A stretch of DNA of 64,000 nt from Paracyclopina nana. Lineage: Eukaryota; Arthropoda; Copepoda; Cyclopoida; Cyclopettidae. Shown here in pieces: positions 1 through 18,958 of this stretch; within the stretch, counting starts at the first letter, position 1; every line of letters begins with the position of its first letter. The stretch covers positions 13,268,001 through 13,332,000 of the forward strand of contig JAGUCH010000001.1 of the NCBI GenBank assembly GCA_019096065.1, in the 5' to 3' direction. A program made the translations under genes and the position numbers. The notes under the pieces are model-generated. The model made no database searches. It saw only the letters and a program-made list of their open reading frames with translations, and was not told where the DNA came from.

Positions 1-258
1 GTAGAGTTAAATTTCAACCGCTATAAATATCATCGAATTACAACTCGTCTTCTTGAAATTAGGTATAGTGTAGCAGAACGAAAAAAAGTTTAATTGAACT
101 TGCTAAATTTTATGTCAAAACGTTGGGTGGACACTGTTTGTTGTGCAGCAACCACCACTCACCCTGTCAATCACTACTAATTCGTGCACAACTCCGAGAT
201 CATCGTCGAGCAAAGACCGCCTAGTGAATCATGAGGAAGAGGAGCGTTTAGTAAAAGC

Positions 259-2799
259 ATGGATCCGTCAGAGTCGGAGGATTCGGATCCCGATAGCCTG
301 ACGCCCTCTTTGGAGGCCGCCATGCCTCCAGAGCAGCGGCTGTCGACCCAAGAGAGGCTCAGGCTAGCCCGGAGGCGGAGGGCGGAACAGCTAAAGAAAT
401 GGGCACAACGCGAACGTGAGTGGAAAATTCACTCGATGCAACAACGGGAGAAGACGCAAAGAGTTGAATTTGTGGCAAATGTCATGCTGCTCGAGGCCGC
501 CGCTCGTAATGATCTCGCCGAAGGTGAGCACAGTAATTGAAATTGGAGGAGCATTTTAGGTAATCCTGCTGCAATATTTCTAGTACGGAGACTCCTGGAG
601 TCGGGTGTCAGTCCGGACAGCACGAACGAGGACGGACTTACGGCCCTTCATCAAGTAAGTTGACTAGAGTTTCATTATCGCCGTTGAAAACGCTAATCTG
701 GCTTTAATCCCTGCTATTTAGTGCTGCATCGATGACAGCGAAGAAATGATGAAGCTCCTTATTCAATTTGGTGGAAATCCTAATGCCACCGACACAGAAA
801 AATGGACTCCTTTGGTAATTTTTTTCTCTTAACTAGTTAAAAATATGCTGAAATTGCATCCATTCTAGTTTTGAATTTGACACCTCCGCTTTGATTACCC
901 AAAATATCTAGCTATTCTGCCACGCAATAGTTTTGGGTATTTTCGTAGTATGTAGATCAAAGGCAATAAGCTATCCTTGGCTCAAGGAAGTAAGGGCTTA
1001 TTGACCATAAACGAGAACATTCGAGGTCAATATCTTTTGCTTAAATGATGGTTTCCCATATTGACTGGGCTATTGGAGCCAACATATAATGGGAAGGTTA
1101 TATAACAGCATAAAGTTAGATTGGGAGTACTTGTTTCGTATAGAATGCAACCGCTTTTTCCGGCTACTGCCGTTAGAACATCTGCGTCTCATTTCGAGCA
1201 TTCCAGATTAGCATTCTGATATGCTACTGGATAATTAGCTTTCCCTTGTACTCGGAATCTGTTGCCTTGAAGCCTGGTGCTTTCTTGATGAAAACAAAAT
1301 ATTATAAAAGTGCTGCCTATATAGCCTGTACGTTGCTGTAATACTCCACTGCAATCCAAATATTCCATGTTTGCCCACTCAAGGTAATGTTGGCAAACAG
1401 GGCTGTGCTCAATTAATGAAAGCTTCTCTTCGTACTGCAGCATGCGGCTGCCACCTGTGGCCACCTACACTTGGTCAAGTTCCTAATTGATGCGGGAGCC
1501 GAGCTGCTAAGTGTTAATGCAGATGGAAATATGCCATACGACCTATGCGAGGACGATACCACCCTCAGTTACATCGAAAATGAGATGGCAAGGCGAGGCG
1601 TCACGCAGGAGCTCATCGATGACACGAGGTCGCACACCGAAAGGAAAATGCTCTCGGAGCTCATCGAGTGGCAGGCCTCTGGTGGCGACCTCGAGGTCAG
1701 GGATAACCTGGGTGCTACTCCACTTCACGTGGCCTCGGCCAACGGGTACTTGTCAGTGGTGGAGTTTCTGCTTGATCATCATGCCTCTACAGAAGTGGTC
1801 GACAATGACCTCTGGCAGCCTCTACACGCGGCGGCTTGCTGGGGCCATTTAGAGGTCGTGGAGCTCTTGTCACAAAACGGAGCCAACATTAACGCTAAAA
1901 CGAAAAACGGGGAAACTCCGTTTGACATATGTGAGGATCCTGACATCAAGGAGCGTTTGCTCGAGCTCAAGGAACAGAGAATGCAGCTAGGACAGCCACG
2001 AGTGCGAAGAACGAGGTCGGCTTCCACGAGGACGCAATCCATACGTAGGACGTCACTCAGGGAGAAGATGAACACGACGAAGCGCGACGTGCAGGACGAA
2101 AAACTATACTTTATCCAGTCAATTGACGGGAAGCAGCTTCCATCATCAAGTCAGAATGGTCAACCAAATGGTCAGCAGCAGAATAATGGTGAACCTCCAC
2201 CCCAACAGCAACAGCAGCCCGACGTTGTCGACCTCAAAGATGTGGAGCTGACTCTGCTCCCTAGCTACTTACACGATCAAGATATGCCTCAAGACAATAC
2301 AGACCTTCTCGAAAGCTTGTCGAAGCCATCGAGCAGCAATAGCAACCCACAGCCTTCACCTCCTCGAAGGCCTCCTCGGCAGAACCAAAGTCCTGAGAGT
2401 AAGACGGAAATTAGTTGGTTGCCATGCGTTGCTACATAGCTCATCCATCATATTCATTTATTTTCAGGGCCCCTTGATCGAATTAATGTGACCGTCAACA
2501 ACGTCCCTTCCCCCGTGGACTCGTCACCCGGCACATCACCGCCACAAACGCTAGCCGACCTCAAAAAGCAGAGGTCGATGAATCGTGTGACAGCACAACA
2601 AAACAGCCCTAGGCAACCTGATAGACCGTCCAAATCGTCGGGCAGCAATGGCGAGCCGCACGAGCGGCGAAGAAGCAAGAAGAATGGTCGCAGTGGCGGG
2701 CACCGAAGTAATAGTAGTAGCAACGTGAAAAAGTTCGCGGCCCCCAACGAGGTCGTCGGGCCCCCGCCCAAAAAGACAGGCTGCTGTCGCGTGATGTAA
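259..2799 (+). CDS. PPP1R16: PP1 regulatory subunit 16 (MYPT3/TIMAP-like), ankyrin repeats, CaaX
   Basis: Five exons: 259-523, 584-654, 722-814, 1441-2398, 2468-2799; 572 residues. Family role: targets protein phosphatase 1 catalytic subunit to membranes. Seen: an Arg-rich coiled N-terminus; the PP1-docking RVxF motif as RVEF at residues 68-71, directly before the ankyrin repeats as in MYPT proteins; about five ankyrin repeats (TALHQCC, TPLHAAATCGHLHLVKFLI, TPLHVASANGYLSVVEFLL, QPLHAAACWGHLEVVELL); then an Arg/Ser, Gln- and Pro-rich tail. The C-terminus KKTGCCRVM ends in CRVM, a CaaX box whose final Met suggests farnesylation, with an adjacent Cys that could be palmitoylated. The prenylated end separates MYPT3/TIMAP from MYPT1/2. 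The start is the first in-frame ATG of exon 1. The 626-nt intron 3 is the only long one. Family call is firm; 16A versus 16B cannot be decided. Confidence 0.92.
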
Positions 2800-3024
2800 C
2801 GCTGTGATCCTAGACTCGCTTCGCCATCGTCGTCGCCGTTCGTTAGCTCTGCGTACGTACATATCTATTTTTTAACAGTTGCTCATCTACTACTTATTTC
2901 CAACTTCTTCCTGCTTTGCGCGCTACATTCCGAAAACTAATTTTACTAAACCAAAACATTCCAAGAGACTGTTGATTTTACTAGAATGAGAATTGAGGTC
3001 TTTGTGAAGGCCGGTTGTTTCAAG

Positions 3025-3030
3025 TTTATT
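3025..3030 (-). promoter_or_regulatory. Poly(A) signal of the junctophilin gene
   Basis: TTTATT on the plus strand reads AATAAA on the minus strand, about 70 nt past the junctophilin stop codon. It sits inside the 3' UTR of the opposing gene. Confidence 0.5.
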
Positions 3031-3050
3031 ATTATTTTGATATCATGGAA

Positions 3051-3056
3051 AATAAA
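3051..3056 (+). promoter_or_regulatory. Poly(A) signal of the PPP1R16-like gene
   Basis: AATAAA 252 nt after the stop codon. It lies only 43 nt before the last coding base of the convergent junctophilin gene, so the two mRNA tails probably overlap. Confidence 0.55.
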
Positions 3057-3098
3057 ACCATTCATACGATGACATTCGCTCTTCCTCGACTCATATCA

Positions 3099-9733
<6,635 letters not shown>

Positions 9734-10759
9734 GGCTCCATCCATACATAGATCTCAAAGATCATAAAGATCGTAAAGATCACTGATCTTTGTGATCTAT
9801 AAATGGACATTTTTTGTAAATATTTAGATCACTGTGGTAGACGCGCTAGCTAAGCTTATCTATATATGGACATTTTCTAGCTAGTGAAAACTGATATTCA
9901 TAATTAGATCACAATCAGTGTTTATGATCTATAAGTGGTCCTTTTAAGATCATTAATTGAAGACTCTACACAGCTTTTTAATTAGCCTAGGATAAGCTAC
10001 ATTGATTTATTTAAAAATGCAAGACTTGACTGAAGAATGCAATATTATTCTGTCTTAAATCAAAATGGTGTCAATATTACTAATATTTTTCATAAACTCA
10101 GTCTTTCAGAACAGTGGAGACAAAATGCCAAAGAGCAATTTCAATTTCATACAGTATTAGTTGGCTTTTAGTTCCTTTCTTTTTTATTGCAACTCACATC
10201 AACCTGAGCGCTAAATACCGTGTTCCCTTACCAAACTATGTAAAATAAAATGAGTAAAATATCCCAGAGCCAACAGAGAAATAGTCTGCCTTTTCAAATA
10301 AATAAATTAAGGGCCTGTTCACTTGCATATTATGGCTGTTATTTTGTCAAAATACTGGAGAGAAATACTGAAACACTGAGAATTTTAATGTTGGTGTTGG
10401 ATGGCTTTTGATAGGAAAAGACCAATTCCGAAGTCAAAATCTGAAAAATGATTTTATAAGTACCACATATTTGCAAATATTAAATTATGTCGCACCTAAT
10501 TTTGTTAATATTATTGCAGGTGAACAAGGCCTTAGTTTACCCTAGACTTTTCAAAAAAATATGCAGATCATTAACACTGACTGTGATCTAAATATGAATC
10601 TCTGTTTTCTGTAAATAGAAAATGTCCATACATAGATCACTTTGCTAGCGCATCCACCACTATAATCTAAGTATTAACAAAAAATGTCCATTTATAGATC
10701 ACAAAGATCAGTGATCTTTACGATCTTTATGATCTTTGTGATCTATATATCAATAGAGC
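9734..10759. mobile_element. Non-autonomous Mutator-like element (long-TIR MITE)
   Basis: A 1026-bp unit flanked on both sides by the same 10 bp, GCTTGCAAAA (9724-9733 and 10760-10769). The left terminal inverted repeat runs 9734-9930 and the right 10565-10759. By eye they match at roughly 85 percent, with a long identical block around GATCATAAAGATCGTAAAG. The arms are rich in GATC. The 630-bp interior has no coding potential. Long inverted ends plus a 9-10 bp target duplication fit the Mutator superfamily; hAT elements make 8 bp, so they fit less well. The class is inferred from structure alone, with no transposase to confirm it. Confidence 0.8.
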
Positions 10760-10769
10760 GCTTGCAAAA

Positions 10770-12697
10770 TCTTAGTCGGCATTTGCGCTCCAAGCAACGG
10801 AAATTGAATTTTTTTCGTCACGAAACCTAAATTCAATTGATTGCTTCGCAAAGAAAAATTGCGAAACGTAGTTGGCAAAGCCACACATCAGTCTCCAACA
10901 ACTGACACGAAAAATGGGGCTGACCAACAGTTGGTCCAATTTTTATTCCCATAATGACCACCACATTATTCACCAGAGAGACAGATGAAAAATTACTTCT
11001 GCTGTTTTATTTTTGGCTCTGCTGCAGTAGGATTTCATTTGAGTGAAATTAATGCAGCATTCTGTGGCCAATTTCTCGTGGTTTTGTCATTTTCTTAACG
11101 GCTACCTCACCATTCGGTCAGTAAAATATAGTGTTAGCAAAATGTAGTAACTATTACTGCAGTTGACAAGGTTAGGGCAAAAAAGGCAGTTTGATAACTG
11201 CACTCAGATTGCAGTTAGTTTTCAGCGAGGGCCTAAATTACTTTTACTTTGGATGCGCGGAGCGAGGCCTCGCTGATGAAAGTTGGAGCTAAGTTTGGGC
11301 CATTTAAGCAAATAGACCTGCAGAACTACATCCCAACTTAATTTTACCTCGTAGAAAATCAAAGTTCCACTAAAAGGTGAACTTTGTGATGCAGCACGAA
11401 CGCTACTTAGAGTAAACAGTTATCTCTTTCTTTTCATCTATAATAATAATGGTGCATTTTCTTTTGCACGCTCTTTACAATTTGGCCTTCTGAACTAATT
11501 TGACCAGCTACAGCATAAAATCCAATCTGCACTTTTAAAAAGAAGGAAACCACCACTCGCAGACAGCCTGAAAAAAGGCGATTTGTCAGAAATATGCGGT
11601 GTTGTTGGTTTTTTCCCCCTTGTGATTTATAGTAGTTTAGCCCAAGGTCTGAGAATTATTGTTATTATTCACCGTCTAATAACTACTTTTTTAATTAGCT
11701 AACTGCCCACCAAAGAAACTGATTTAATGATTAATTAATATTCCATGATAAATCATCATGCTTGATTTTATTTGGCGAATCAAAACATAACTATTCACAG
11801 TAAAGGATTATATTTTAGACCTTTAACATGCAAGAGCAATTTTTTTCAAAGCAAGTAGCCTTATAAGCATCATTCATTAGGACAGCAATTATCCACACAA
11901 CTGCATCATTGACCTTAATCTATCACACATAGCAGAGTACAGCAGAATTTATGGTGTACATCGGTGGAATTTCGCCACCAAAAGTGACGATCAGCAACTG
12001 TCATTATCTCTCCATAATTATGTATTGCGGTCAAAACGTGCACTTTCATTTGGCGATGATCTTAAGAAAATCCTGTCCAGCTGCTGTTATAATAGCCTAC
12101 TAAGATGCTCCATGAGGCTGGTGGTGGCCAACTCTAAAAATCCTATGCTGCTTGACACTTTCTCGATTGCTCGTGAAATCTGCCAACTCACGACGATGCC
12201 AATCAGAAGCAATAAAGCCTTGAGTTTTCTTTTTTTTCTGTTTCTGCGAGTAGGAGCACGACGAGCTTTTTCACGCAAAAAAGTGGCATTTTGCGAACTC
12301 TCGCAAAGGTCAACGACGATAAGGATCGCACATGTTAACTCGTGTCCTGGCGAAAATGTCATGTCGACATTGGTAGCCATTATTTCTTTAAGGAAACAAT
12401 AAAGCTAATCGTCGATCAGATGTGGTTCAATTTGCGCGCAAGGGAGACCGAAAAAATGGAAGTTTTCACGAGCGAACGCCATCAGCTTAATCCCGCGGTT
12501 GCACAGTTAGAAACGCGACGCGCATTATTTTCAGCCCTTGCTTAACTTCCATTGCGACGGCTTTTCACTGAGTTGGCCCAGTGTGATTTGGTAGCAAGCT
12601 GATGGAACAATAAGCCAAAACAGTTTATTTCCACTTGACTTTGCGACATGTTGCGTTCAGACAGCAAGCAGCAATTGACGCAACACGATGCATCAAA
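10770..12697. other. Non-coding stretch
   Basis: AT-rich sequence without a recognisable gene. The open frames at about 12.0-12.5 kb have no family hallmarks and no splice partners that I could find. The last part presumably holds the promoter of the next gene. Confidence 0.5.
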
Positions 12698-14630
12698 ATG
12701 AGTGGGACTGAGCGTAGAAGAAGGATTGTCGGAAAAAACTGCATGTTTGTCAGCATGGTGCCCACTGTGATTACGTTATTTGTGCTATACATCATTGTCT
12801 ACATGGGGACAATGACGGACTCTTTGAAAGCTGAAAATTTCACCATTTCTGACGCACTCAGCTTTCCTCCACCACAAGTGCTTTTGGCACACAACATTGA
12901 AGCTATGGCAAAAGTAGCCTTGAAAAGGCCCAGAGTGAACCAATTCATGGATGACTCCGACACGAGCGAAACCAAGGAGAACTATGAAGCTTGGGTATGG
13001 CCTACTAGGCCCACGACGTTGGAAGCCAATTATAATAGTGAGCTCAAACGTGGTCCAGCTTTGACCTTCATCGAGCCAAGCGCAAAAAGTATTGAGCCAT
13101 TTCAAACCAAGTTCAATGCCAGCAATACTATGAGGAATAATGAAAACGGTGAAAGTCTAGAATCGACCTTTGTAAACTATCCAGAATACCAATTTGAAAA
13201 AGAGGCCCAAAGTCAACGAACGAGTTACCAGTCTTTCGCAGCGGACAATTTTGAGGAGCTGATTTCCAGAAGCAACTCAAGAATGGACTTCTTTCCGGAT
13301 GACGAAGATATGGATGTCCAAGATGTGGATTTCTCCAAATTTTCCCAAGAAGATCTGGAAGCTGACTACTTTGAAGAACGAAAACAATTTGGCGAGGAGG
13401 CGGCAGAAGATGGAAAGTCTGACCAAATTCTCACACCAGCTTCCTTCGCCACGGAGCCAAAGGCCTATGAGGAACTGGCACTAGGGGAGTCCCGTTTTGA
13501 CCAACTGGTGACGTACAGGCCAAAAGTTGAAGACAAATCCGGATATCACAACGACAACCAACAACACACTATAGGCAACGCCCAAATCATCCATCACAAA
13601 TCCGGATACTCGGATCACGGCGGTGGGGGCTATTCAGACCATGGCAGCTATTCTGAACACGAAGACAGCTACTCTGACCACAAGCCCAAAGGAGGATACG
13701 TGGCCCAAAGGAACCCGGGGCCTTATGGCTACCCCAGTCCCAATTTCAAATGCGAATATGCCAAAGAGACGCTCTACGTCACGAAAACGGAGTGGACTTT
13801 TGACAAGAAGTGCTTCACTGTCTACCGCACGAAATGCCGACAGGAGTATGAGCATGGCAAAGGCATTGGGTTTCAGAAGGAATGCTCGGAATTCACCGTG
13901 ACAAAATGCCGAACGGAGTACGACACCGAATCAGATACCAAGTGCTGGACTGTGTTTCGCAAGGACTGCTTTCAAGTCTACGTGACCAAGGTGGACTGGG
14001 AGTACGAGGAGAAGTGCGAGACCAAGTATGAAGAGGTGTGCGAGGGCTATGGCTACGACAAGCATTGCGAACAGGTGCCCAAGGAACATTGCCATCAGGT
14101 AACAACTGAGATGAAGAAGAATCATATGAATTGATGCTTTCTTTTTTACCTGCTTTCAGATTCCGGTGAAAGTGGAGAAACAAGTGCCCAAGACGAAATG
14201 CAAAAAAGTTCCCGAGAAGAAATGCCAGGACTTTCCCATTTTCATACCCCGTAAAGCTTGCAAAGATTTCCCCAAAACAGTGTGTGTCAAAGATCCTATC
14301 AATGTGCCGCGGAAAATTCCCAAGAAAGTCTGCGCGTCTATCCCCAAGGAGGTGTGCAACAAGATTCCTGTGCAAATTATCAAACATGTGCCAAAAACTG
14401 TGACCAAAAAGGTGTGCACGAGTACAAAGCCGAGTGGATATTCGCCCTACAGTGATGACGCATCCTACCATCCTCCAGAATCATCGCATTCCTATCATCA
14501 ACCAGAGTATCACACTAGTCACTCTCAACAAGCACCCACCTACAAAGCTCCCCATTCTGGTCAATCAGATGTCAACGTTAATCACTACTTTGATGGCGTG
14601 GCAGATGTCCCACATTTCAATTATGAGTGA
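12698..14630 (+). CDS. Membrane-anchored cysteine-rich repeat protein, arthropod type
   Basis: Two exons, 12698-14098 and 14160-14630; 623 residues. The ATG at 12698 (caaaATG context) is chosen because the frame further upstream has no ATG. Seen: a short basic N-terminus (TERRRR), then one hydrophobic helix at about residues 15-35 (MVPTVITLFVLYIIVYMGT), so a type II anchor or uncleaved signal. An acidic, low-complexity stem follows, then a Ser/Asp/His/Gly run (SDHGGGGYSDHGSYSEH). The C-terminal third carries paired-cysteine units such as KKCFTVYRTKC, TKCWTVFRKDC, EKCETKYEEVC, and a second set in Lys/Pro context (VPKTKCKKVPEKKC). Similar C-x(n)-C ladders occur in poorly characterised arthropod extracellular matrix or cuticle-associated proteins. 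A structural extracellular role is inferred. Confidence 0.75.
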
Positions 14631-16010
14631 TTTCTGTGCCATTATTGTCAGTCTAGTAAAATGCATGAGTCATTGTGTCCGAAAAGAAACCGGGATATAA
14701 TTTAGCAAGGCTAATTGATAGATGAGGGCAGAATTCGATTTTAGAAGGGCACCTCAAGGATGCCTAGAATGGCTAACTCATCGTCAAGGATTGATCTTCG
14801 AATTAATATCTTTCAGCGCTTTTTTTCCCTCAGAACTAATGACTTACCTTCACAAATGTTGCCGATTGTCCTGTCCAAGCTTCAAATGAATAATTGACTC
14901 TCGTCCTAATGCATGATGCCTGAACTTGCTTTGATCCAAATCACAACTAGTTAGTCAGTTGAACTTGTAATCGTTTATCTCGAAACAGGAGAGGCCGCCA
15001 AGAACGATTCCGTTTTCAGTAGCGATCACAACAAAGAAAAATTCACAGATAATGGGAGCATCTGAATAATTCTTAGGCTAACTACAAAAAGTTCTTTATC
15101 TTTTAGGGCTATTTTGCATTCAAATAAAGAAGATTTTCTTCTCGTTGAGTACGCTCAAAAATATTTGTCAAGTAAAACTATTCAGGATAAAGCAAGATTC
15201 CCATGTTTAGTGCGGGATCATAGCAGAAGGGTCGTCAAAGATTGCTCCAGAAATTCGACCAGTCACTAGTTCATCAGCAAGATGACCTCAGCAAAATCAA
15301 ATTTTTTTTGCAAACACTGTTCGCTAATATGAAAAGGACCAGGATTCAGTATGAAGTTTTCGGAGGTTTTGCCGATCAGCCTTTAGATTCAGTTTCCAAG
15401 TGGAATAGAATACTCTCTTCAAATTTTTCTTAAGATGGCGACCATGCCTGGCTTGACACGTAAGTACTTATGACTTTTTTGTTTAGCTACTGCATGCTAC
15501 ATTGATGATCTAAAAGTAAACTTTTCTTATGAGGTTTTTATTTTAATTGTTGCAAGAAAAATAGTGTACGTAAATTATGCAGGTTAGTTTGAACGAACTT
15601 TTTCCATGAAGGAGTGATTAGTTTGATTTGATAAAAACTACTTTTCCTTTTTTGGTTTTTGGTCGTTTACTGCAGGAATGAAAAAGCATCATCTGCAAAC
15701 GTAGCAGCAAAAAATTCTCGGGGTTTTGCAGCTAGAATTTCCCGATTAAAAAAATCTCTACATCGAAATATACCAGTCAGGTAGAATGTCAGCGCATAGC
15801 TAAGTTTGTAACCATTGAGCCTCGTGCAAATTTAATATTTTTAAGTGCTTCAGCAATATTAATTTCCATCGTTCTGATTTAGATTCCGACTCTTAAATAA
15901 ATTGGATCCAAAAGGGTCACATTTTCCTTCCGCTGCGCCCTGCCTGAAGTCACTAGTTATTTCGAAAGTGGAATGGTAAGTGAACAGAATTTTTTTTATT
16001 TTTTGCCTCA
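14631..16010. other. Non-coding stretch between convergent genes
   Basis: AT-rich spacer between the Cys-rich gene and the 3' end of the alkaline phosphatase gene. Apart from the phosphatase poly(A) signal near 15995, I see nothing recognisable. Confidence 0.5.
15995..16000 (-). promoter_or_regulatory. Poly(A) signal of the alkaline phosphatase gene
   Basis: TTTATT on the plus strand (AATAAA on the minus strand) lies only 11 nt beyond the stop codon. Confidence 0.45.
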
Positions 16011-18097
16011 TTATGTTCTCAACAATCTATGAAAAAAAAGTACAAGTACGCTTAAGGGGATCGAGGCCTCCACGTGGCTTGATTTTCCGGCTGTGCAGTG
16101 TGGGCTCGAGTCTTCATTTTCATAAGGCCCCAAGCACGCACTATAAGCCATCACATGAAAAATGTAGCTCTGCTCATGAACTCCATGAAACAAATGTGCA
16201 TAAGGTCCTAAAATTAAGAAGCTGATACTTTTTTTCGATCATTTTTTAAGTATTGTCGAAACCTGCGGCGTAAATTCCCACGTCACCTCCGGAATGAGTT
16301 TCACTGTCTCTTCCGACTCCAGCATTTTGCTTGAATTTGAATTCTTTTGATTTTCCATCAGACAAATCAAGCCTTTCTATTTCTTGTGTCACATTATTCA
16401 CCATCAAATTCTTATAAAATCCTTCACCATTCGTGTACCCCAAAATCGAGTAAGGCTTATCATCATCTCCTAAGTCATTGTCGACAACTCCTAATTTTTA
16501 AATCCATTACATAGCGAATGATAATCTTTTAATCAGATCATCCTGTTTTTTAACCACTCATGTACCTCTGATATCTGAGCCACGTGTTTGGTATCCAGAC
16601 ATGGCCATGGAGTGACCATGGTCAGCCGTTACTATGACAAGTGTTTCATCCAAGTCCACCATTTTGATGGCAGCTTCCACTGCATCGTCAAATGCCATTG
16701 TCTCATCGAGAGCTCTGTTACTCTGTCGAAATGTTATAAAAGCGACGCAATTTCCCAATTAAGTATGTCCGTATTACGTATGATCCGTGGTGAGCATGAT
16801 CAATCAGTCCGCTCTTCAACCATTAGGAAAAGCCTTTTTCCTTGTTTTTCCTCAACATTTCAATAGCTTTAGACGTCATCTCTGATAAACTCGGCTCGTT
16901 AAGGGAGTCATTTGCTCTTCTTTCGTGATCATAATGCATGTAGCTCCAAGAGAAAAGTCCCAAAATTCTGTCAGTTTTGTCCACGTCAATTTTCTCCATG
17001 TCTTCCTTTGTCTCTACATACACATTTTTGGATGACGTATCGTTCGCAAACTCAGTTATGAAATCCCTTTGAATGATATGCGTGTCAACAAGACGAATTA
17101 GGTACGACTCTGTCAATATAGTAGTACCTGCCCTCGTGTCCATGACAGTTCCAATCAGAGTCCTCGTAATCCCATCGGCCATTTTGTTCAGGTGGCAAAA
17201 ATGATCTTCTGCCTCCTCCAAAAATAACTTTCACATTTTTGCCAGGGTCTTGATTCATCAGTTGCCAAGTGATGTCGTGTACTCCTTCTGGAATTGGGTC
17301 TACTTCGCCCTGGAGGTCTTGAAGGCATTCCCAGCCTCTGGAAGCTGAATGAGCGTACAGAGCTGCAGGTGTAGCATGGGATACTCTAGTGTTCGTAATG
17401 AAGCCTGTGTCTTTCCCAGCATTTTGGGCGTGTGTTAAAATTGAGGTCAATGGGTTTGCAATGGCTTCAGATGCTGGATCTGTGTCAACAATTTTGTTGT
17501 CAAATCCCAATGTCCATGAGTTGGTCTTGACACCATTGAAAATTGCTGTTGCTGTAGCGGCCGAATCAGGCGTTTGTCCGTCGATGCTGTACGTCTGGAT
17601 AAGGTTTAGGCAGTTAAGTAATTGAATAATTTTTTCAAAGTATTCAATGATTAGTTACTCTGGATAATGCTGCATGTGGGAATCTTTCGAAGGCTAGCAA
17701 ATTCTCCTCTCCGTTCACTGGTGCGTTTGTCAATTCTGCTTTTCTTTGGGCCTTGTAGATTCTTGAAGCAGTTAAGGTTTCAATACTCATGCCATCACCC
17801 AAGAACACTATGATATTTTTGGCTTTGGTCTCTCTCAAACTTTTGTAGGTCAATTTAGCTTTATCTAGCTCTTGTCGACCTTTGTTCATCCAATACTCAA
17901 TATCTGCAAAGTTGAATGAGATGAGATATAGAAGTTACGTTGACTTTCTTACCTTCATGATCTACTGGAGCTATTGGTTTATTGTTCGCAGACTTAAACT
18001 TATGTCGGTGGTCAGGATCTTTAATTGATGATCCCTGACAGCTTGACCCAGCCAAAAAAGCAAGTAGAAGGAGAGAAAATCTGAGTAGCCACATCAT
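16011..18097 (-). pseudogene. GPI-type alkaline phosphatase with apparent frameshifts
   Basis: Six exons: 18097-17953, 17903-17659, 17594-16778, 16722-16566, 16490-16263, 16207-16011. Family role: zinc/magnesium phosphomonoesterase on the cell surface. Seen: signal peptide MMWLLRFSLLLLAFLAG; metal-site FLGDGM; nucleophile region TPDSAATATA; GGGRRSF; LGLFSWSYMHYDHERR; PSLSEMTSKAIEMLRKN; LIDHAHHGSY; VTADHGHSMAMSGY; ETHSGGDVGIYA; and a hydrophobic C-terminus SIPLSVLVLFF fitting a GPI signal. Exon 3 breaks frame three times: an extra base near 17143 (after DSDWNC), a missing T in the KGFF codons near 16830, and an extra base about 13 nt further on (VEGG). Every splice site and motif is otherwise intact, and the net shift restores the frame. 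It is either a young pseudogene or a full gene with local sequence errors. Confidence 0.85.
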
Positions 18098-18733
18098 CTA
18101 AGGATTGCTCTTTATCGACTACTAGAAAATGTTTCAATATTGACTTGTTTGATAAGCTTTTGAATGATATTTTGTAATTGCTTTACAAGAATATCAGCTA
18201 AATTATTTAACTATTTGGTAAACTACAAATGAGCAAAACGTTTTGGCTTCTGTAGTCTTATAATACTAATCCTACAGTTGGAGTACTAATTCCACAGTTT
18301 TTAGGAGCTCGTAGCATCAAAAATAGAACATATTTTCTCTATTTGTCTTCTCGTTTTGAAAAATCTTCAGCCATTTACAACCATAACGTGAAGGCAATCT
18401 TCATGTATGATTTTTTTCGTTGGCTACGATCTCGACTGAATGCCTTTCTTTTGTGGTAAATGCCCTTTTTTATCCTGTGAGGCAAATCTGCATATCGAGG
18501 TTTTTAATGGCTAGTTTATTTATTTGTTGGCAGCTAAAATAGGCAGCCCAAAATTCCATCAGCTAAGTGAGAAGACCTCTGATGTTAACCTTGATTAAAT
18601 TACTTTTTTGCATCCTTACCCACGCTTTAATCATACTTGATGAATAGCTAGATTTTATTTTGTGTCCTTATATAACTTCGTATATCTTGCCACTCAAGAT
18701 GACGACTTACAAGGGGATCAAAAGAGCAGTAGA
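18098..18733. other. Non-coding stretch upstream of alkaline phosphatase
   Basis: AT-rich, presumably with the phosphatase promoter. Nothing else recognised. Confidence 0.4.
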
Positions 18734-18958
18734 TAAATTCACTGGCTCATTATCTTCCGCGTCTTTGATCGTGACTTGGTTACGGTTGTTATCGCTTCTT
18801 ATTTACTGACATCGCAACCTCGTCAGTAAATAAGAACCGATAACAACCGCAACCATGCTACGATCAAAGACGCGGAAGATAATGAGCCACTTTGCCGATC
18901 GTGTCAGGGTTGCAAAAAAGCTGACACGATCTGCAAAGTGAATTTACTCGCGAGTAAA
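18734..18958. repeat. Nested palindrome (foldback repeat, copy A)
   Basis: Main inverted repeat: arms 18743-18810 and 18822-18889, 68 bp each with about five mismatches, around an 11-nt loop (ATCGCAACCTC). The right arm is interrupted by a second hairpin: arms 18888-18907 and 18921-18940, 20 bp with one mismatch. After it the outer arm resumes, since GTGAATTTA at 18938-18946 pairs with TAAATTCAC at 18734-18742. A perfect 16-bp palindrome, TTTACTCGCGAGTAAA, follows at 18943-18958. The layout suggests a foldback element with a smaller hairpin inserted into one arm. Confidence 0.85.

Noticed and set aside
12025-12545. Overlapping open frames of 67-125 codons on both strands
   Set aside because: No family hallmark, no splice partners, and equally long frames on both strands, as expected by chance.
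17115-17140. An 18-nt intron explaining the first frame change in alkaline phosphatase
   Set aside because: Far shorter than any other intron here, and a single extra base explains the alignment with the family better.
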